In this document: in pieces, positions 45,107 through 53,578 of the stretch | Layout of the letters: each line of letters begins with the position of its first letter | How positions within the stretch are numbered: the stretch's first letter is position 1 | Assembly: GCF_000226975.2 (NCBI RefSeq) | Contig: NZ_CP019285.1 | Span: 1,054,001 to 1,118,000 of the forward strand | DNA from: Halobiforma lacisalsi AJ5 | GTDB lineage: Archaea; Halobacteriota; Halobacteria; Halobacteriales; Natrialbaceae | Reading direction: 5' to 3' | DNA: 64,000 bases | Notes under the pieces: model-generated | What the model was told of the DNA's origin: nothing | The model's input: the letters and a program-made list of their open reading frames with translations, nothing else | The model's database searches: none | Translations under genes and position numbers: made by a program

Positions 45107-46411
45107 TCACTCGGTTGGGTTCACTCGTGCAGCCAGGTCCTCTGCCGCCTCGAGCGCACGTTCCCGGACGGCCGACTCCTCGAGGGTCAGCACCTCGCGG
45201 TCGCGCATGAGCACCTGCCCGTCGCAGATCGTGTGGCGAACGTCGGCCGCGGCCGCGGCGTAGGCCAGGTGACTCACGAGGTCGTGGCGGGGCGTGAGGT
45301 GTGCTTTTTCCAGGTCGAGCACCGCCAGATCGGCCGGCGCACCCTCCTCGAGTCGCCCCGACTCGAGGCCGAGAGCGTCGGCACTGCCCGCAGTCAGCAG
45401 TTCGGCGACGGCCTCGGCCGGTACGGCGGCGGCGTCGTCGGCGGCGAGTTTGCCGAGCATGGCCGCGTCCCGGGCCTCGTCGAGCATCGAGAGATCGTTG
45501 TTCGAAGCCGCGCCGTCGGTGCCGAGTCCGACGGTGACGCCCGCCTCGCGCATCCGCTGGACGGGAGCCATCCCGCTTGCCAGTTTCATGTTCGAGGCCG
45601 GACAGTGGATCACGCCGGTGCCGGCCTCGGCGAGCAGGCCGATCTCGCTCTCGTCGACGTGGACGCCGTGGGCGACGAAGTCCTCGGCCTCGAGCATTCC
45701 CTTTTCGGCGGCGTAGGCAAGCGGCCGGACGCCCTCCTCTTCGACAATCGGCGTCACCTCGTCTTCGGTCTCGTTGGCGTGATAGTGGATCGGCACGCCG
45801 AGCTCGCGGGCCTTCGGGACGTACTCCTCCAGGTACTCCGCGCCGACGGTCGTCAGCGAGTGGGGCATGAACGCCGTCGAGATCCGGCCGTCGGCCGCGC
45901 CGTCGTACTCCTCGGCGACCTCGAGGCTCGTCTCCATGTCCTCGTGGGCCCCCTCCTCGTCCTTTGCGACCGTGACGACGCCGTGGCCGAGGCGGGCGCG
46001 GAGGCCGGCCTCCTCGACGGCGGCGGCGATCTCCGGGACGTGGAAGTACATGTCCGCGAAGGCCGTTGTCCCGGACTTGATCATCTCGAGCAGGCCGAGT
46101 TCCGCGCCGACGCGGACGTCTTCGGCGGTCAGTTCGCCCTCCGCGGGCCAGATGTCCTCGCGCAGCCAGGCGTCCAGCGGTTTGTCGTCGGCATAGCCCC
46201 GGAGCAGGCTCATCGCGACGTGGCAGTGGCCGTTGACGAAGCCGGGCGTCACGAGCGAGTCCGAGGCGTCGAGGGTCTCCACGGCGTCGCCCCCGAGGTC
46301 GGGACCGATCTCGAGAATCTCGCCGCGGTCCCGGTCGATCAGTACGTCCGCACGGATCACCGTCGCGTCGGGGCGGAGCACCCGTCCGCCGGTGAGTGCC
46401 AGCGTGGTCAT
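45107..46411 (-). CDS. Amidohydrolase, MTA/SAH (5'-deoxyadenosine) deaminase type
   Basis: The 434-residue zinc amidohydrolase has all metal-site motifs: H62-x-H64 in VNGHCHVAMS, the MPHSLTTV loop, IHYHANETEDEV, DFVAHGVHVDESE and GLGTDGAASNNDL. The GTDGAASNN form and NGHCHVAMSLLRG are typical of 5-methylthioadenosine/S-adenosylhomocysteine deaminases (MtaD/DadD), which convert SAH to S-inosylhomocysteine and also deaminate MTA or 5'-deoxyadenosine. Its proximity to ahcY supports a role in SAM by-product recycling. Guanine or chlorohydrolase activity cannot be excluded. Confidence 0.86.
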   Translation of the reverse strand: MTTLALTGGRVLRPDATVIRADVLIDRDRGEILEIGPDLGGDAVETLDASDSLVTPGFVNGHCHVAMSLLRGYADDKPLDAWLREDIWPAEGELTAEDVRVGAELGLLEMIKSGTTAFADMYFHVPEIAAAVEEAGLRARLGHGVVTVAKDEEGAHEDMETSLEVAEEYDGAADGRISTAFMPHSLTTVGAEYLEEYVPKARELGVPIHYHANETEDEVTPIVEEEGVRPLAYAAEKGMLEAEDFVAHGVHVDESEIGLLAEAGTGVIHCPASNMKLASGMAPVQRMREAGVTVGLGTDGAASNNDLSMLDEARDAAMLGKLAADDAAAVPAEAVAELLTAGSADALGLESGRLEEGAPADLAVLDLEKAHLTPRHDLVSHLAYAAAAADVRHTICDGQVLMRDREVLTLEESAVRERALEAAEDLAARVNPTE

Positions 46412-46437
46412 CGGTCGGTGTTTTCTCGTCGCATCGC

Positions 46438-46444
46438 CTTATAG
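46438..46444 (-). promoter_or_regulatory. TATA box of the amidohydrolase gene
   Basis: CTATAAG on the minus strand is centred 30 nt before ATG 46411, consistent with a near-leaderless transcript. Confidence 0.6.
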
Positions 46445-46602
46445 TGTCGAATCCGAACGGCGGGACACCGGTCGTCGGCCCGCCCGTCGGTCGGCTACGA
46501 GCCGTCGACCGTCGGCTCACATCGCCAGTAGCTCTCGCGCTCGCGAACCTCGTACCCGATACCCGACGCTCGAGAGCAGCCCCTTCGTTTCGCGTGGAAC
46601 GC

Positions 46603-46926
46603 CTACGTCAGGCCGTCGTGGATCTCGAGGACCACCGTCGGGCGGTGGGTCTCGAGGGTCGATCGCGCACCGCGCGGGACGGCGGGTGCCGCGCCCTCGA
46701 CGTCGATCCTGATCGCGTCGGGGGAGGGAGGGATACGCTCCCGTCGTCGCCGTCGCCGCCGTCTTTGCCATTGTCGGCGAGCGAATCGAGCCGTCGAACC
46801 CGCACCGATCGCACCTCGGCCACCGACGCCCCGAACCGGCGTGCGCTCTCGCCGTCGAACGCCGACAGCTCCGGGTTCGTCGACCGGTAGAACGGTCGCT
46901 CGCCGCCGGCGAACGTCCCCTGGTGA
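46603..46926 (-). pseudogene. Frameshifted, truncated FkbM-family methyltransferase
   Basis: Read on the minus strand, 46926 to about 46724 encodes ERPFYRSTNPELSAFDGE and VRVRRLDSLADNGKDG. A different frame then continues as PDAIRIDVEGAAPAVPRGAR, HRPTVVLEIHDGLT and stop. Joined, these give the C-terminal half of an FkbM methyltransferase, including its hallmark IDVEGA. The frames switch at a C5 tract (GGGGG, 46720-46724), where one extra C would restore reading. The N-terminal SAM-binding half is missing, cut at the promoter of the next gene. The stretch 46412-46602 has only the amidohydrolase promoter. Confidence 0.78.
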
Positions 46927-46940
46927 GGGGAGGCGGCGGA

Positions 46941-46946
46941 TTTATC
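46941..46946 (+). promoter_or_regulatory. TATA box of the SpoIIM-like gene
   Basis: TTTATC is centred 27-28 nt before ATG 46971, supporting this start over the in-frame codon at 46923. Confidence 0.65.
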
Positions 46947-46970
46947 CTTGCTTTTACCCAACCGTGTGGC

Positions 46971-48074
46971 ATGAACGGCGGCCCCAATGGGAGCCGAGAC
47001 GACGCGGAGGACGACCGCGACGGGACTGGCGACGGGACCGGCGACGATTCCGCCGGCAGGTTCGAGTTCGGTCCCGAACGCGAACCGGTCGACGGCTCGA
47101 GCACCGACGCCGGAACCGAACGCGATTCGAGAACGGACGCCGAGACCGTACGCCGCGCGGACGACTCGCGGATCGAGGTCGACCTTCCCGACGGCCACGA
47201 GGCGTCGGAGCCTCCGGAATCGGATCCCGGCTTCGATCCATCGGAGTCCGGACCCGAACCCGGACCGGGTGCCGTCCGGAACTGGTCGCTGCTGGCCGTC
47301 GCCCTCGCCGTGGCCGCGTTCGCGACGGCCGCGTTCACGTTCGCCACACACGATGATCCCGCTCCCGTCGCCGGCGTCGCCGGTCTCGGCGTCGCGTTCG
47401 CCGCGCTCGCGGTCCTCCCCCGGTTCGGACGACCCACGCTCCTCGAGGGACTGGCCGCGGGCTGGCTCGAGCACCGGCGGTACGTCCGGTTCTCGATCGG
47501 CCTCTTCGCGTTCGGGACGGTCGTCGGCGTGGTCCTCCTGCTGGCCGGGGTCAACCTGCTCGAACTCATCGCCGAGTTGCTCGAGGAGGGCCTGTTCCCC
47601 GAACTCGAGGACGGGGAGTTTCAGCTCACCGCCACTTTCTTCATCCGGAACAACTCCCAGCCGTTCCTGCTGTCGATCGTCGGCGCGCTGTCGCTGGGTC
47701 TCCTGACGGCTTTTCTGATGGTCTTCAACGGGGTCATCGTCGGCAACGTCGCCGCGGCCGTCGGCGGGGAGATCGGCGTCGGCTACATCGTCGCCGGGAT
47801 CGCGCCCCACGGGATCTTCGAACTGCCCGCGCTGTTCATCGCGGCCGGCGTCGGGTTCCGCCTGCTCTACCGGTTCGGCGAGCGGGTATTCGGCTCCCGG
47901 GACGCGTTCGTCACGAAACCGTACCTCTACCGGACCCTTGCCTTCGCCGTGTTCGGCTGGCTCCTGCTGGTACTCGCCGCGTTCGTCGAAGCTTACGTCA
48001 CGCCCGAACTGCTCGAGTTGCTGTTCGCCGATCAGTTCGCCGGGACGGCAGAGCCGGGTCCGTCGTTCCCCTGA
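46971..48074 (+). CDS. Stage II sporulation protein M (SpoIIM) family membrane protein
   Basis: The 367-residue protein has about 100 acidic, disordered N-terminal residues, then roughly seven helices. The family core includes FIRNNSQPFLLSIVGALSLG, LMVFNGVIVGNVAAAV and VAGIAPHGIFELPALFIAAG, the N-x-x-N and PHGxxE motifs of SpoIIM/DUF95 proteins. Archaeal members do not sporulate, and their role may be in membrane or cell-wall processes. It is a single gene, leaderless. Confidence 0.87.
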   Translation: MNGGPNGSRDDAEDDRDGTGDGTGDDSAGRFEFGPEREPVDGSSTDAGTERDSRTDAETVRRADDSRIEVDLPDGHEASEPPESDPGFDPSESGPEPGPGAVRNWSLLAVALAVAAFATAAFTFATHDDPAPVAGVAGLGVAFAALAVLPRFGRPTLLEGLAAGWLEHRRYVRFSIGLFAFGTVVGVVLLLAGVNLLELIAELLEEGLFPELEDGEFQLTATFFIRNNSQPFLLSIVGALSLGLLTAFLMVFNGVIVGNVAAAVGGEIGVGYIVAGIAPHGIFELPALFIAAGVGFRLLYRFGERVFGSRDAFVTKPYLYRTLAFAVFGWLLLVLAAFVEAYVTPELLELLFADQFAGTAEPGPSFP

Positions 48075-48262
48075 TCTCCGATCGCTCAGAGTACGTCCAA
48101 CTACCCCCGGTGTCGTCGTCGCTTCGCGGCCGAATCTTTTGTTACTACAGTCGGTGGTCGACACGAGTTTTCATTCTGAAGTCGCGGCGCGGAAGAGGGC
48201 CGATCCGTTAGTAGTAAACCGCTTGAAACGTCGGCCCGTAGTACGAGTCGAGTGATCACACC

Positions 48263-51007
48263 GTGAAATCTACCATCGCCATCTCGGGGATGTCGTGTGC
48301 GACGTGTTCCGGGACGGTCGAGGAGTCCGTCGGCGACCTCGAGGGGGTCGAGGCCGTCGACGTGAACTTCGCGACCGACGAGGGCACCGTCGAGTACGAC
48401 CCCGACGAGGTCTCGCTGTCGGAGATCTACGCGACGATCGAGGACGCCGGCTACGAGCCCGATCGGACGAAGACGACGGTCGAGATCGCCGGCATGTCGT
48501 GTTCGACCTGCGCCCAGACGAACGAGGACGCCATCGAGGACGTCCCGGGCGTGCTCTCGGCGACGGTCAACTACGCAACCGAAGAGGGAACGGTGGAGTT
48601 CAACCCCCAGGACACCTCGCTGGCGACGATCTACGACGCCATCGAGGACGCGGGGTTCGAACCCGAACGCGTCGGCGACGACGGCGATGAACTGACCGAA
48701 CAGCGGGAGAGCGCCGTCCAGCGCGAACTCCGGACGAAGCGCCGGTGGACGATCATCGGCGGCCTCCTTGCCGCGCCGTTCCTGCTCGTGATGGCCGAGA
48801 TGTTCGCCGTCGACTTCCTGCCCGAGTGGTTCGACTGGGTCGAGTTCCTCTTTGCCACGGCGCTGATGGCCACGCTCGGCCGGCACTTCCTCGCGGGCGC
48901 GTACAAGTCCCTGGTCAACAACCACCAGGCGAACATGGACACGCTCGTCGCGCTTGGCACCTCCGTCGGATACGTCTACAGCACGGCGGTGCTCTTCGAT
49001 CTCATCGCCAGCGAGGGGCTGTACTTCGAGGCCGTCGCCTTCATCCTGTGGTTCATCTACCTGGGCGTCTGGCTCGAGGCCCGCTCGAAGGCCCGCGCGA
49101 GTTCGGCGCTGCGTGAACTGCTCGAGATGCAGGCCGAGGAGGCCACGATCGTCGAGTGGGAGACGCCTCCGGCGGACGGCGACGCCGTCCCCGGCGAGGA
49201 ACGCGTCGTTCCGCTCGAGGAGGTCGAACCCGGCGACGTGATGAAGGTCCGGCCCGGCGAGAAGATCCCGACCGACGGCGTCGTCGTCGACGGCCAGAGC
49301 GCGGTCGACGAGTCGATGGTCACCGGCGAGTCGGTCCCCGTCGAGAAAGGCGAGGGCGACGAGGTCGTCGGCTCGACGATCAACGAGAACGGCGTCCTCT
49401 ACGTCGAGGCGACCAACGTCGGCGAAGAGACGGCGATCCAGCAGATCGTCGCACGGGTGAAAGAGGCCCAGGCGCGCCAGCCCGACGTCCAGCGGCTGGT
49501 CGACACGGTCAGCGCCTACTTCGTGCCCGCGGTGATCGTCAACGCCGTCGTCTGGTCGATCCTGTGGTTCTTCTTCCACGACGCGCTGTACCCGATCGCC
49601 TCGTCGCTGGGCGGGTGGATCCCGGTACTCCAGCCCGTCGGGGGTGGGCCGATCGGTCCGGAACTCGGTGGCGTGCCCGTCTTCGAGTTCTCCGTGATCG
49701 TGCTCGCCTCGGCGATCCTGATCGCCTGCCCCTGCGCGCTGGGACTGGCGACCCCCATGGCGACGATGGTCGGCTCGACGCTGTCGGCGAAAAACGGCGT
49801 CCTCTACAAGGGTGCCGATATCCTCGAGAAGGCCCGCGGCATCGACACGGTCGTCTTCGACAAGACGGGGACGCTGACCCACGGCGACATGCGGCTGACC
49901 GACGTCGTGCCGATCGACCAGGCGCTCGAGACGGACGGCGGGTCCGACGGCAGCACGCCGGCACCCGACGGTGGCGTGCTCGCGGACCGCGAGGCAAAGG
50001 AACGGGAAGGAGAACGGGAACGGGCCGTCGACGACGACCTCCTGCTCTCGGTCGCGGCCAGCGCCGAGTCCGGCTCCGAGCACCCGCTCGCACAGGCCAT
50101 CGTCGAGGGGGCAGAGGAGCGCGGCGTCGACCTCGAGAAGCCGACCGAGTTCGAGAACGTCCCGGGCCACGGCATCCGCGCGACGGTCTCCGAGGGCGAG
50201 GTGCTGGTCGGCAACCGCAAACTGATGGAAGACAACGGCGTCGATCCCGCGCCCGTCGAGGCGACGATGGAACGGCTCGAGCGGGAGGGGAAGACCGCGA
50301 TGCTGGTCGCCCTCGAGAGCGCGGCGCCCGGCCCCGCGGACCCCGCGAGCGGTGACGGTCAGGAACCGCGAGCGTACGAGTTGCTCGGCGTCGTCGCCAC
50401 CGCGGATACGGTCCGGGACAGCGCCAGGGAGACCGTCGCGGAACTCCAGCGGCGGGGCTACGACGTGATGATGCTGACCGGCGACAACGAGCGCACCGGC
50501 CGGGCGATCGGTGACCAGCTCGGGATCGATCCCGAGAACGTCCACGCAGAGGTGCTGCCCGAGGACAAGGCCGACGAAATCGACGCAATTCAGGCGGACG
50601 GGAGCCGCGCGATCATGGTCGGCGACGGGGTCAACGACGCGCCTGCGCTGACGACCGCCCACGTCGGCGTCGCGATCGGCTCCGGGACGGACGTCGCCAT
50701 CGAGAGCGCCGACATCACGCTGATGCGGGACGATCCCGCCGACGTGCTGAAGGCGATGCGAGTCGCCGACGCGACCATCTCGAAGGTGCGCCAGAACCTG
50801 TTCTGGGCGCTCGCCTACAACGCGACGCTGATCCCGATCGCGTCGATCGGCCTGCTGAACCCCGCACTCGCCGGGCTGGCGATGGCGTTCTCGAGCGTTT
50901 CGGTCGTCTCGAACAGCCTGGCGTTCATGAAGTGGGACCCCCACGAGGACTACGTCTTCCTGCCGTTCCGGCCGTTCGTGTGGGTCTCGGATCGGGTGAC
51001 GGGCTGA
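48263..51007 (+). CDS. copA: Cu+-exporting P-type ATPase with two HMA domains (CopA)
   Basis: The 914-residue PIB-type ATPase has two N-terminal metal-binding domains with C12-x2-C15 (MSCATC) and C80-x2-C83 (MSCSTC), eight helices, the actuator TGESVPVE, the membrane CPC motif at 489-491 ([12 protein letters not shown]), phosphorylation site D533 (DKTGTLTHG), [19 protein letters not shown] and YN and MAFSS residues of the final helices that define Cu+/Ag+ (PIB-1) specificity. It expels copper from the cytoplasm. The start is GTG 48263, immediately before the first HMA strand. An insert with an acidic linker follows the phosphorylation site. Confidence 0.95.
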   Translation: MKSTIAISGMSCATCSGTVEESVGDLEGVEAVDVNFATDEGTVEYDPDEVSLSEIYATIEDAGYEPDRTKTTVEIAGMSCSTCAQTNEDAIEDVPGVLSATVNYATEEGTVEFNPQDTSLATIYDAIEDAGFEPERVGDDGDELTEQRESAVQRELRTKRRWTIIGGLLAAPFLLVMAEMFAVDFLPEWFDWVEFLFATALMATLGRHFLAGAYKSLVNNHQANMDTLVALGTSVGYVYSTAVLFDLIASEGLYFEAVAFILWFIYLGVWLEARSKARASSALRELLEMQAEEATIVEWETPPADGDAVPGEERVVPLEEVEPGDVMKVRPGEKIPTDGVVVDGQSAVDESMVTGESVPVEKGEGDEVVGSTINENGVLYVEATNVGEETAIQQIVARVKEAQARQPDVQRLVDTVSAYFVPAVIVNAVVWSILWFFFHDALYPIASSLGGWIPVLQPVGGGPIGPELGGVPVFEFSVIVLASAILIACPCALGLATPMATMVGSTLSAKNGVLYKGADILEKARGIDTVVFDKTGTLTHGDMRLTDVVPIDQALETDGGSDGSTPAPDGGVLADREAKEREGERERAVDDDLLLSVAASAESGSEHPLAQAIVEGAEERGVDLEKPTEFENVPGHGIRATVSEGEVLVGNRKLMEDNGVDPAPVEATMERLEREGKTAMLVALESAAPGPADPASGDGQEPRAYELLGVVATADTVRDSARETVAELQRRGYDVMMLTGDNERTGRAIGDQLGIDPENVHAEVLPEDKADEIDAIQADGSRAIMVGDGVNDAPALTTAHVGVAIGSGTDVAIESADITLMRDDPADVLKAMRVADATISKVRQNLFWALAYNATLIPIASIGLLNPALAGLAMAFSSVSVVSNSLAFMKWDPHEDYVFLPFRPFVWVSDRVTG

Positions 51008-51067
51008 CGACGCCCGGAATCGACGTCGTCCCTTTCCCAGTGACGTTTGGAACGAAAGGGGCCGCTC

Positions 51068-51442
51068 TCAGACAAGAACGATCGCGATCCGGTAGAAGAG
51101 CAAGAGCAGAACCACGAGAATCGAACCGCGCACGAGGTAGCCCGCGAGATTGTCCGGTTGCCGCGTGTATATTTCGATGAGCCCGGGACCGGCGGAAGCG
51201 TTCGCGTTCGGCATAGTGTCGAAAATATCCTCGCCGAACATCTCCTCGAGTTCCTTGTCACGCCGATCTATCATGGCTTCCATGTGGTCGTAGTCGTCGA
51301 ACCTGTTCGTTACGTCGCTCACGTACGACGCCGAACAATCGCACGCCTCGGCGATCTCTTTCTGGGTCGCGTCCGGGTTCTCGTACCACGTGAGTAAGAT
51401 ATCACGCTGGAGTTCAGTTTTCCCGCCCGTTTTTTGCCCCAT
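51068..51442 (-). CDS. Tail-anchored helix-turn-helix protein
   Basis: The 124-residue protein starts with an HTH (LQRDILLTWYENPDATQKEI then AEACDCSASYVSDVTNRFDD), continues through a charged helix, and ends in a membrane helix, YLVRGSILVVLLLLFYRIAI. DNA binding with a C-terminal anchor suggests a membrane-tethered regulator. It is convergent with copA, 60 bases apart. The Cys pair in CDCS inside the recognition region could also bind metal, which is speculation. Start ATG 51442 is the first after a Pro-rich frame. Confidence 0.65.
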   Translation of the reverse strand: MGQKTGGKTELQRDILLTWYENPDATQKEIAEACDCSASYVSDVTNRFDDYDHMEAMIDRRDKELEEMFGEDIFDTMPNANASAGPGLIEIYTRQPDNLAGYLVRGSILVVLLLLFYRIAIVLV

Positions 51443-51589
51443 GTTTCCGCTTATGTCTGTCCTCTCACCAATAGTGTTGTGGCTGGAAATTACCCACGGC
51501 ACGAATCCGGCCACGCGCCGGTCGTGTTTCAGTTCCCGTTAGCAGGAAAGGGATGGCTGAGTAGCGGTGCTCGCGCGTTTCAGCGACGA

Positions 51590-51886
51590 TCAGTGACACG
51601 CCCCGGCGGCTTCGTGGTCGTGTTGATGTTGCTCGCCGTGGTGGACACCGGGTTCGTGGTCGCTGGCGTGGTGGTCGCCGTGCTGGTGTGCGCCGTCGTG
51701 GTGGTCGCCGTGCTCGCCCGCGCGATCGCCCATCCAGTCGTGGGCGTCGGTCGACTCGAGGTCGCCCGCGTTTGCGTTCGCGTCCGCGTCCGCGGTGCCG
51801 TCGTCGGCGCTTGCGAGCGCCGCGCCACCCAGCAGCGCGAGGGCGACGAGCGCGGCCAGTCCGAGTCGGTAGCGTTGGGTACGCAT
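51590..51886 (-). CDS. Small secreted histidine-rich protein
   Basis: The 98-residue protein has a Sec signal peptide (MRTQRYRLGLAALVALALLG, cleavage near ASA-DD). The mature part has 15 His, 14 of them in the last 44 residues (EHGDHHDGAHQHGDHH, VHHGEQHQHDHE), ending AAGACH. Such composition chelates copper, zinc or nickel outside the cell. Its position between two heavy-metal ATPase genes supports a metal buffer or delivery role. I know no family for it. Confidence 0.72.
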   Translation of the reverse strand: MRTQRYRLGLAALVALALLGGAALASADDGTADADANANAGDLESTDAHDWMGDRAGEHGDHHDGAHQHGDHHASDHEPGVHHGEQHQHDHEAAGACH

Positions 51887-52010
51887 TTGCTATCACCTCG
51901 TTCGTCCCTACGGCCCGGGTCGATTTGTCGATCCGGGCGTGAACGCAGATGAAAATACGGGCCGAGATCGTCCGAGAACATTTCTCGGACAGCCTGATCG
52001 TTTCCGAGGC

Positions 52011-52766
52011 TCAATCTTCGTCGAGGACGACCGGCACTCCGCGGCCCGCCACGTCCCCAGCGAACGCCTGCGAGTCGGCCTCGAGGTCGGGGAACGTGTT
52101 ATAGTGGATCGGCAGGACGAGGTCGGGCGCGAGCCGTTCGGCGAGGTCGGCGGCGTCGTGGCGGTCCATCGTGAAGTTCTGCGCGATCGAGGGCATGAAC
52201 AGCGAGACCTCGAGGTCGTCGTGGGCGTCGATGACGTCCGAGTCGCCGGTCCAGAAGCAGGGGACGCCGTCGACGGTCAGGCGAAAGCCACAGCCGAACC
52301 CCTCGGGGTGGATCGGGTCGCCGCCGGGCGCGTTCGGGCCGTCGGGGTGGTTGTACGCGGGGACGACCTCCACGTCGACGCCCGCGACGGTGAGTTCGTC
52401 GCCGTACGCGACCCGGCGGACGTCGTAGGGGAGGTCCTCGGGCGGGACGACGTCGCGGCCGCCCGCGGTGATCCGCTCGGCGGAGACGTCCTCGTAGACG
52501 ACGAGCGTCGCGTCCTCGCTCGCGACGCGTTCGATCCCGTCGTCGTCGTAGTGGTGGTCGTGGGTGACGACCACGAGGTCGCCGTCCCGGGCGTCGTAGG
52601 GGTCGCTGCTCGGGTGGGACGCGCCGCCATACTGCTGTGCCCAGGTGCCGTCGAGCGTGCCGTAGCGGCCGGGATCGGTGTAGACCACGGTGCCGTCCGA
52701 CGCCTCGATGCGCGCCGTCGCGTAGCCGAGCCAGGAGACGGTCAGGTCGCCGTGTTCGATCGCCAT
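52011..52766 (-). CDS. MBL-fold metallo-hydrolase
   Basis: The 251-residue cytoplasmic protein has the metallo-beta-lactamase zinc site HDHHYDDDG (HxHxD) in VVVTHDHHYDDD, with later ligands in AYNHPDG, FWTGDSDVID and LPIHYNTFP. This resembles UlaG-like hydrolases. The substrate is unknown, and its place in the metal island may be accidental. It is 124 bases downstream of the His-rich gene's start on the same strand. Confidence 0.82.
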   Translation of the reverse strand: MAIEHGDLTVSWLGYATARIEASDGTVVYTDPGRYGTLDGTWAQQYGGASHPSSDPYDARDGDLVVVTHDHHYDDDGIERVASEDATLVVYEDVSAERITAGGRDVVPPEDLPYDVRRVAYGDELTVAGVDVEVVPAYNHPDGPNAPGGDPIHPEGFGCGFRLTVDGVPCFWTGDSDVIDAHDDLEVSLFMPSIAQNFTMDRHDAADLAERLAPDLVLPIHYNTFPDLEADSQAFAGDVAGRGVPVVLDED

Positions 52767-52823
52767 ACCCGTCGTTGGCGCTCGCGCGTCAAAAACCTCG
52801 AGTCGTCGTCTGCTCCGTGGACC

Positions 52824-53423
52824 CTATCCGTCACCCTCGAGGTCGTCGCTCGGGTACACCCGATACGTACGGCCCTGTTTCTCGCGATAGAGGAGTCCCC
52901 GCTTCTCGAGGTCGGTGACGGTCTGGCTGACCTTGCTCTTCGAGAAATCGGCCCGGTCGCGGAGTTCGATCTGCGTCAGCCCCGGCGAGTCGACGACCGG
53001 CCCGAGGACGCGGCGCTCGTCCTCCGGGAGCACCTCGAGAACGGCCGTCGCGCTCGAGGTGGCTTCGGCCCGCTGCCCGTCACTGCTCCCGGTTCCGCCG
53101 TCGCCGCTTCCGTGACCGCCAGCGGCTGGAGAGTCGTCTCTTTCGCTCCCCGCGGTCGGGGGTCCGGCTTCGGCTTCGGGTTCGGTCCCGCCGACGAGTT
53201 GCTCCCGACCGAGCGCGTACGCGCCGGCGACGATTCCCCCGGCGAGCACGGCCCCCAGCAGGTACCAGACCGGGTGGACGCCGTGCATCGTCCCGCCGTG
53301 GCCGCCCATCATGCCGGCGTGAGCCTGGGCCTGTCGGTAGGTCTGCCAGGCCGCGCCGGCACCCAGGAGGAGGATTCCGGCGACGACGGCGGCTACCATC
53401 CTGTCGAGCGTCCTTCGATCCAC
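52824..53423 (-). CDS. Membrane winged-helix protein with His/Met-rich outer loop
   Basis: The 199-residue protein has helix 1 (VAAVVAGILLLGAGAAW), a loop AHAGMMGGHGGTMHGVHP with several His and Met, helix 2 (YLLGAVLAGGIVAGAYALG), a disordered linker, and a C-terminal MarR-like winged helix (LTQIELRDRADFSKSKVSQT and VTDLEKRGLLYREKQGRTYR). The loop should face outside and the DNA-binding domain the cytoplasm. It is divergent from the CopB-like ATPase gene, which it may control. The start is GTG 53423; ATG 53399 is an alternative. Confidence 0.75.
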   Translation of the reverse strand: MDRRTLDRMVAAVVAGILLLGAGAAWQTYRQAQAHAGMMGGHGGTMHGVHPVWYLLGAVLAGGIVAGAYALGREQLVGGTEPEAEAGPPTAGSERDDSPAAGGHGSGDGGTGSSDGQRAEATSSATAVLEVLPEDERRVLGPVVDSPGLTQIELRDRADFSKSKVSQTVTDLEKRGLLYREKQGRTYRVYPSDDLEGDG

Positions 53424-53547
53424 GGTCCCGTTCGGCTTTCGCTCGACGGTTCCCTACGTGTTACGCTTTTCGTGCCCGCCGACGCTACGCTCGGCCGAAC
53501 CGGTTCGCCGTCCTCCCGGCGGGCGTTGGGACGGTGCATGGATGAGG

Positions 53548-53555
53548 ACTATGAC
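53548..53555 (+). promoter_or_regulatory. TATA-like element before the CopB-like gene
   Basis: ACTATGAC is centred 27-28 nt before ATG 53579. The element is weak, but its position fits a leaderless start. Confidence 0.4.
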
Positions 53556-53578
53556 GGCGTGGGTCGTACTCACACGCT

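Noticed and set aside
43347-46520. A continuous 1057-codon minus-strand frame covering the Ig-repeat gene and the amidohydrolase region
   Set aside because: Only the lower 536 codons (from ATG 44957, with signal peptide and TATA box) look like protein. The upper part is an Arg-rich shadow of the amidohydrolase gene in another frame.
48141-48217. Inverted TTACTAC / GTAGTAA upstream of copA as an operator
   Set aside because: The arms are only seven bases and more than 60 bases apart, so chance is likely.
48101-50944. A 947-codon open frame antisense to copA
   Set aside because: GC-rich genes with strong third-position bias leave long open antisense frames. The translation has no recognisable domain, whereas copA on the other strand is unmistakable.
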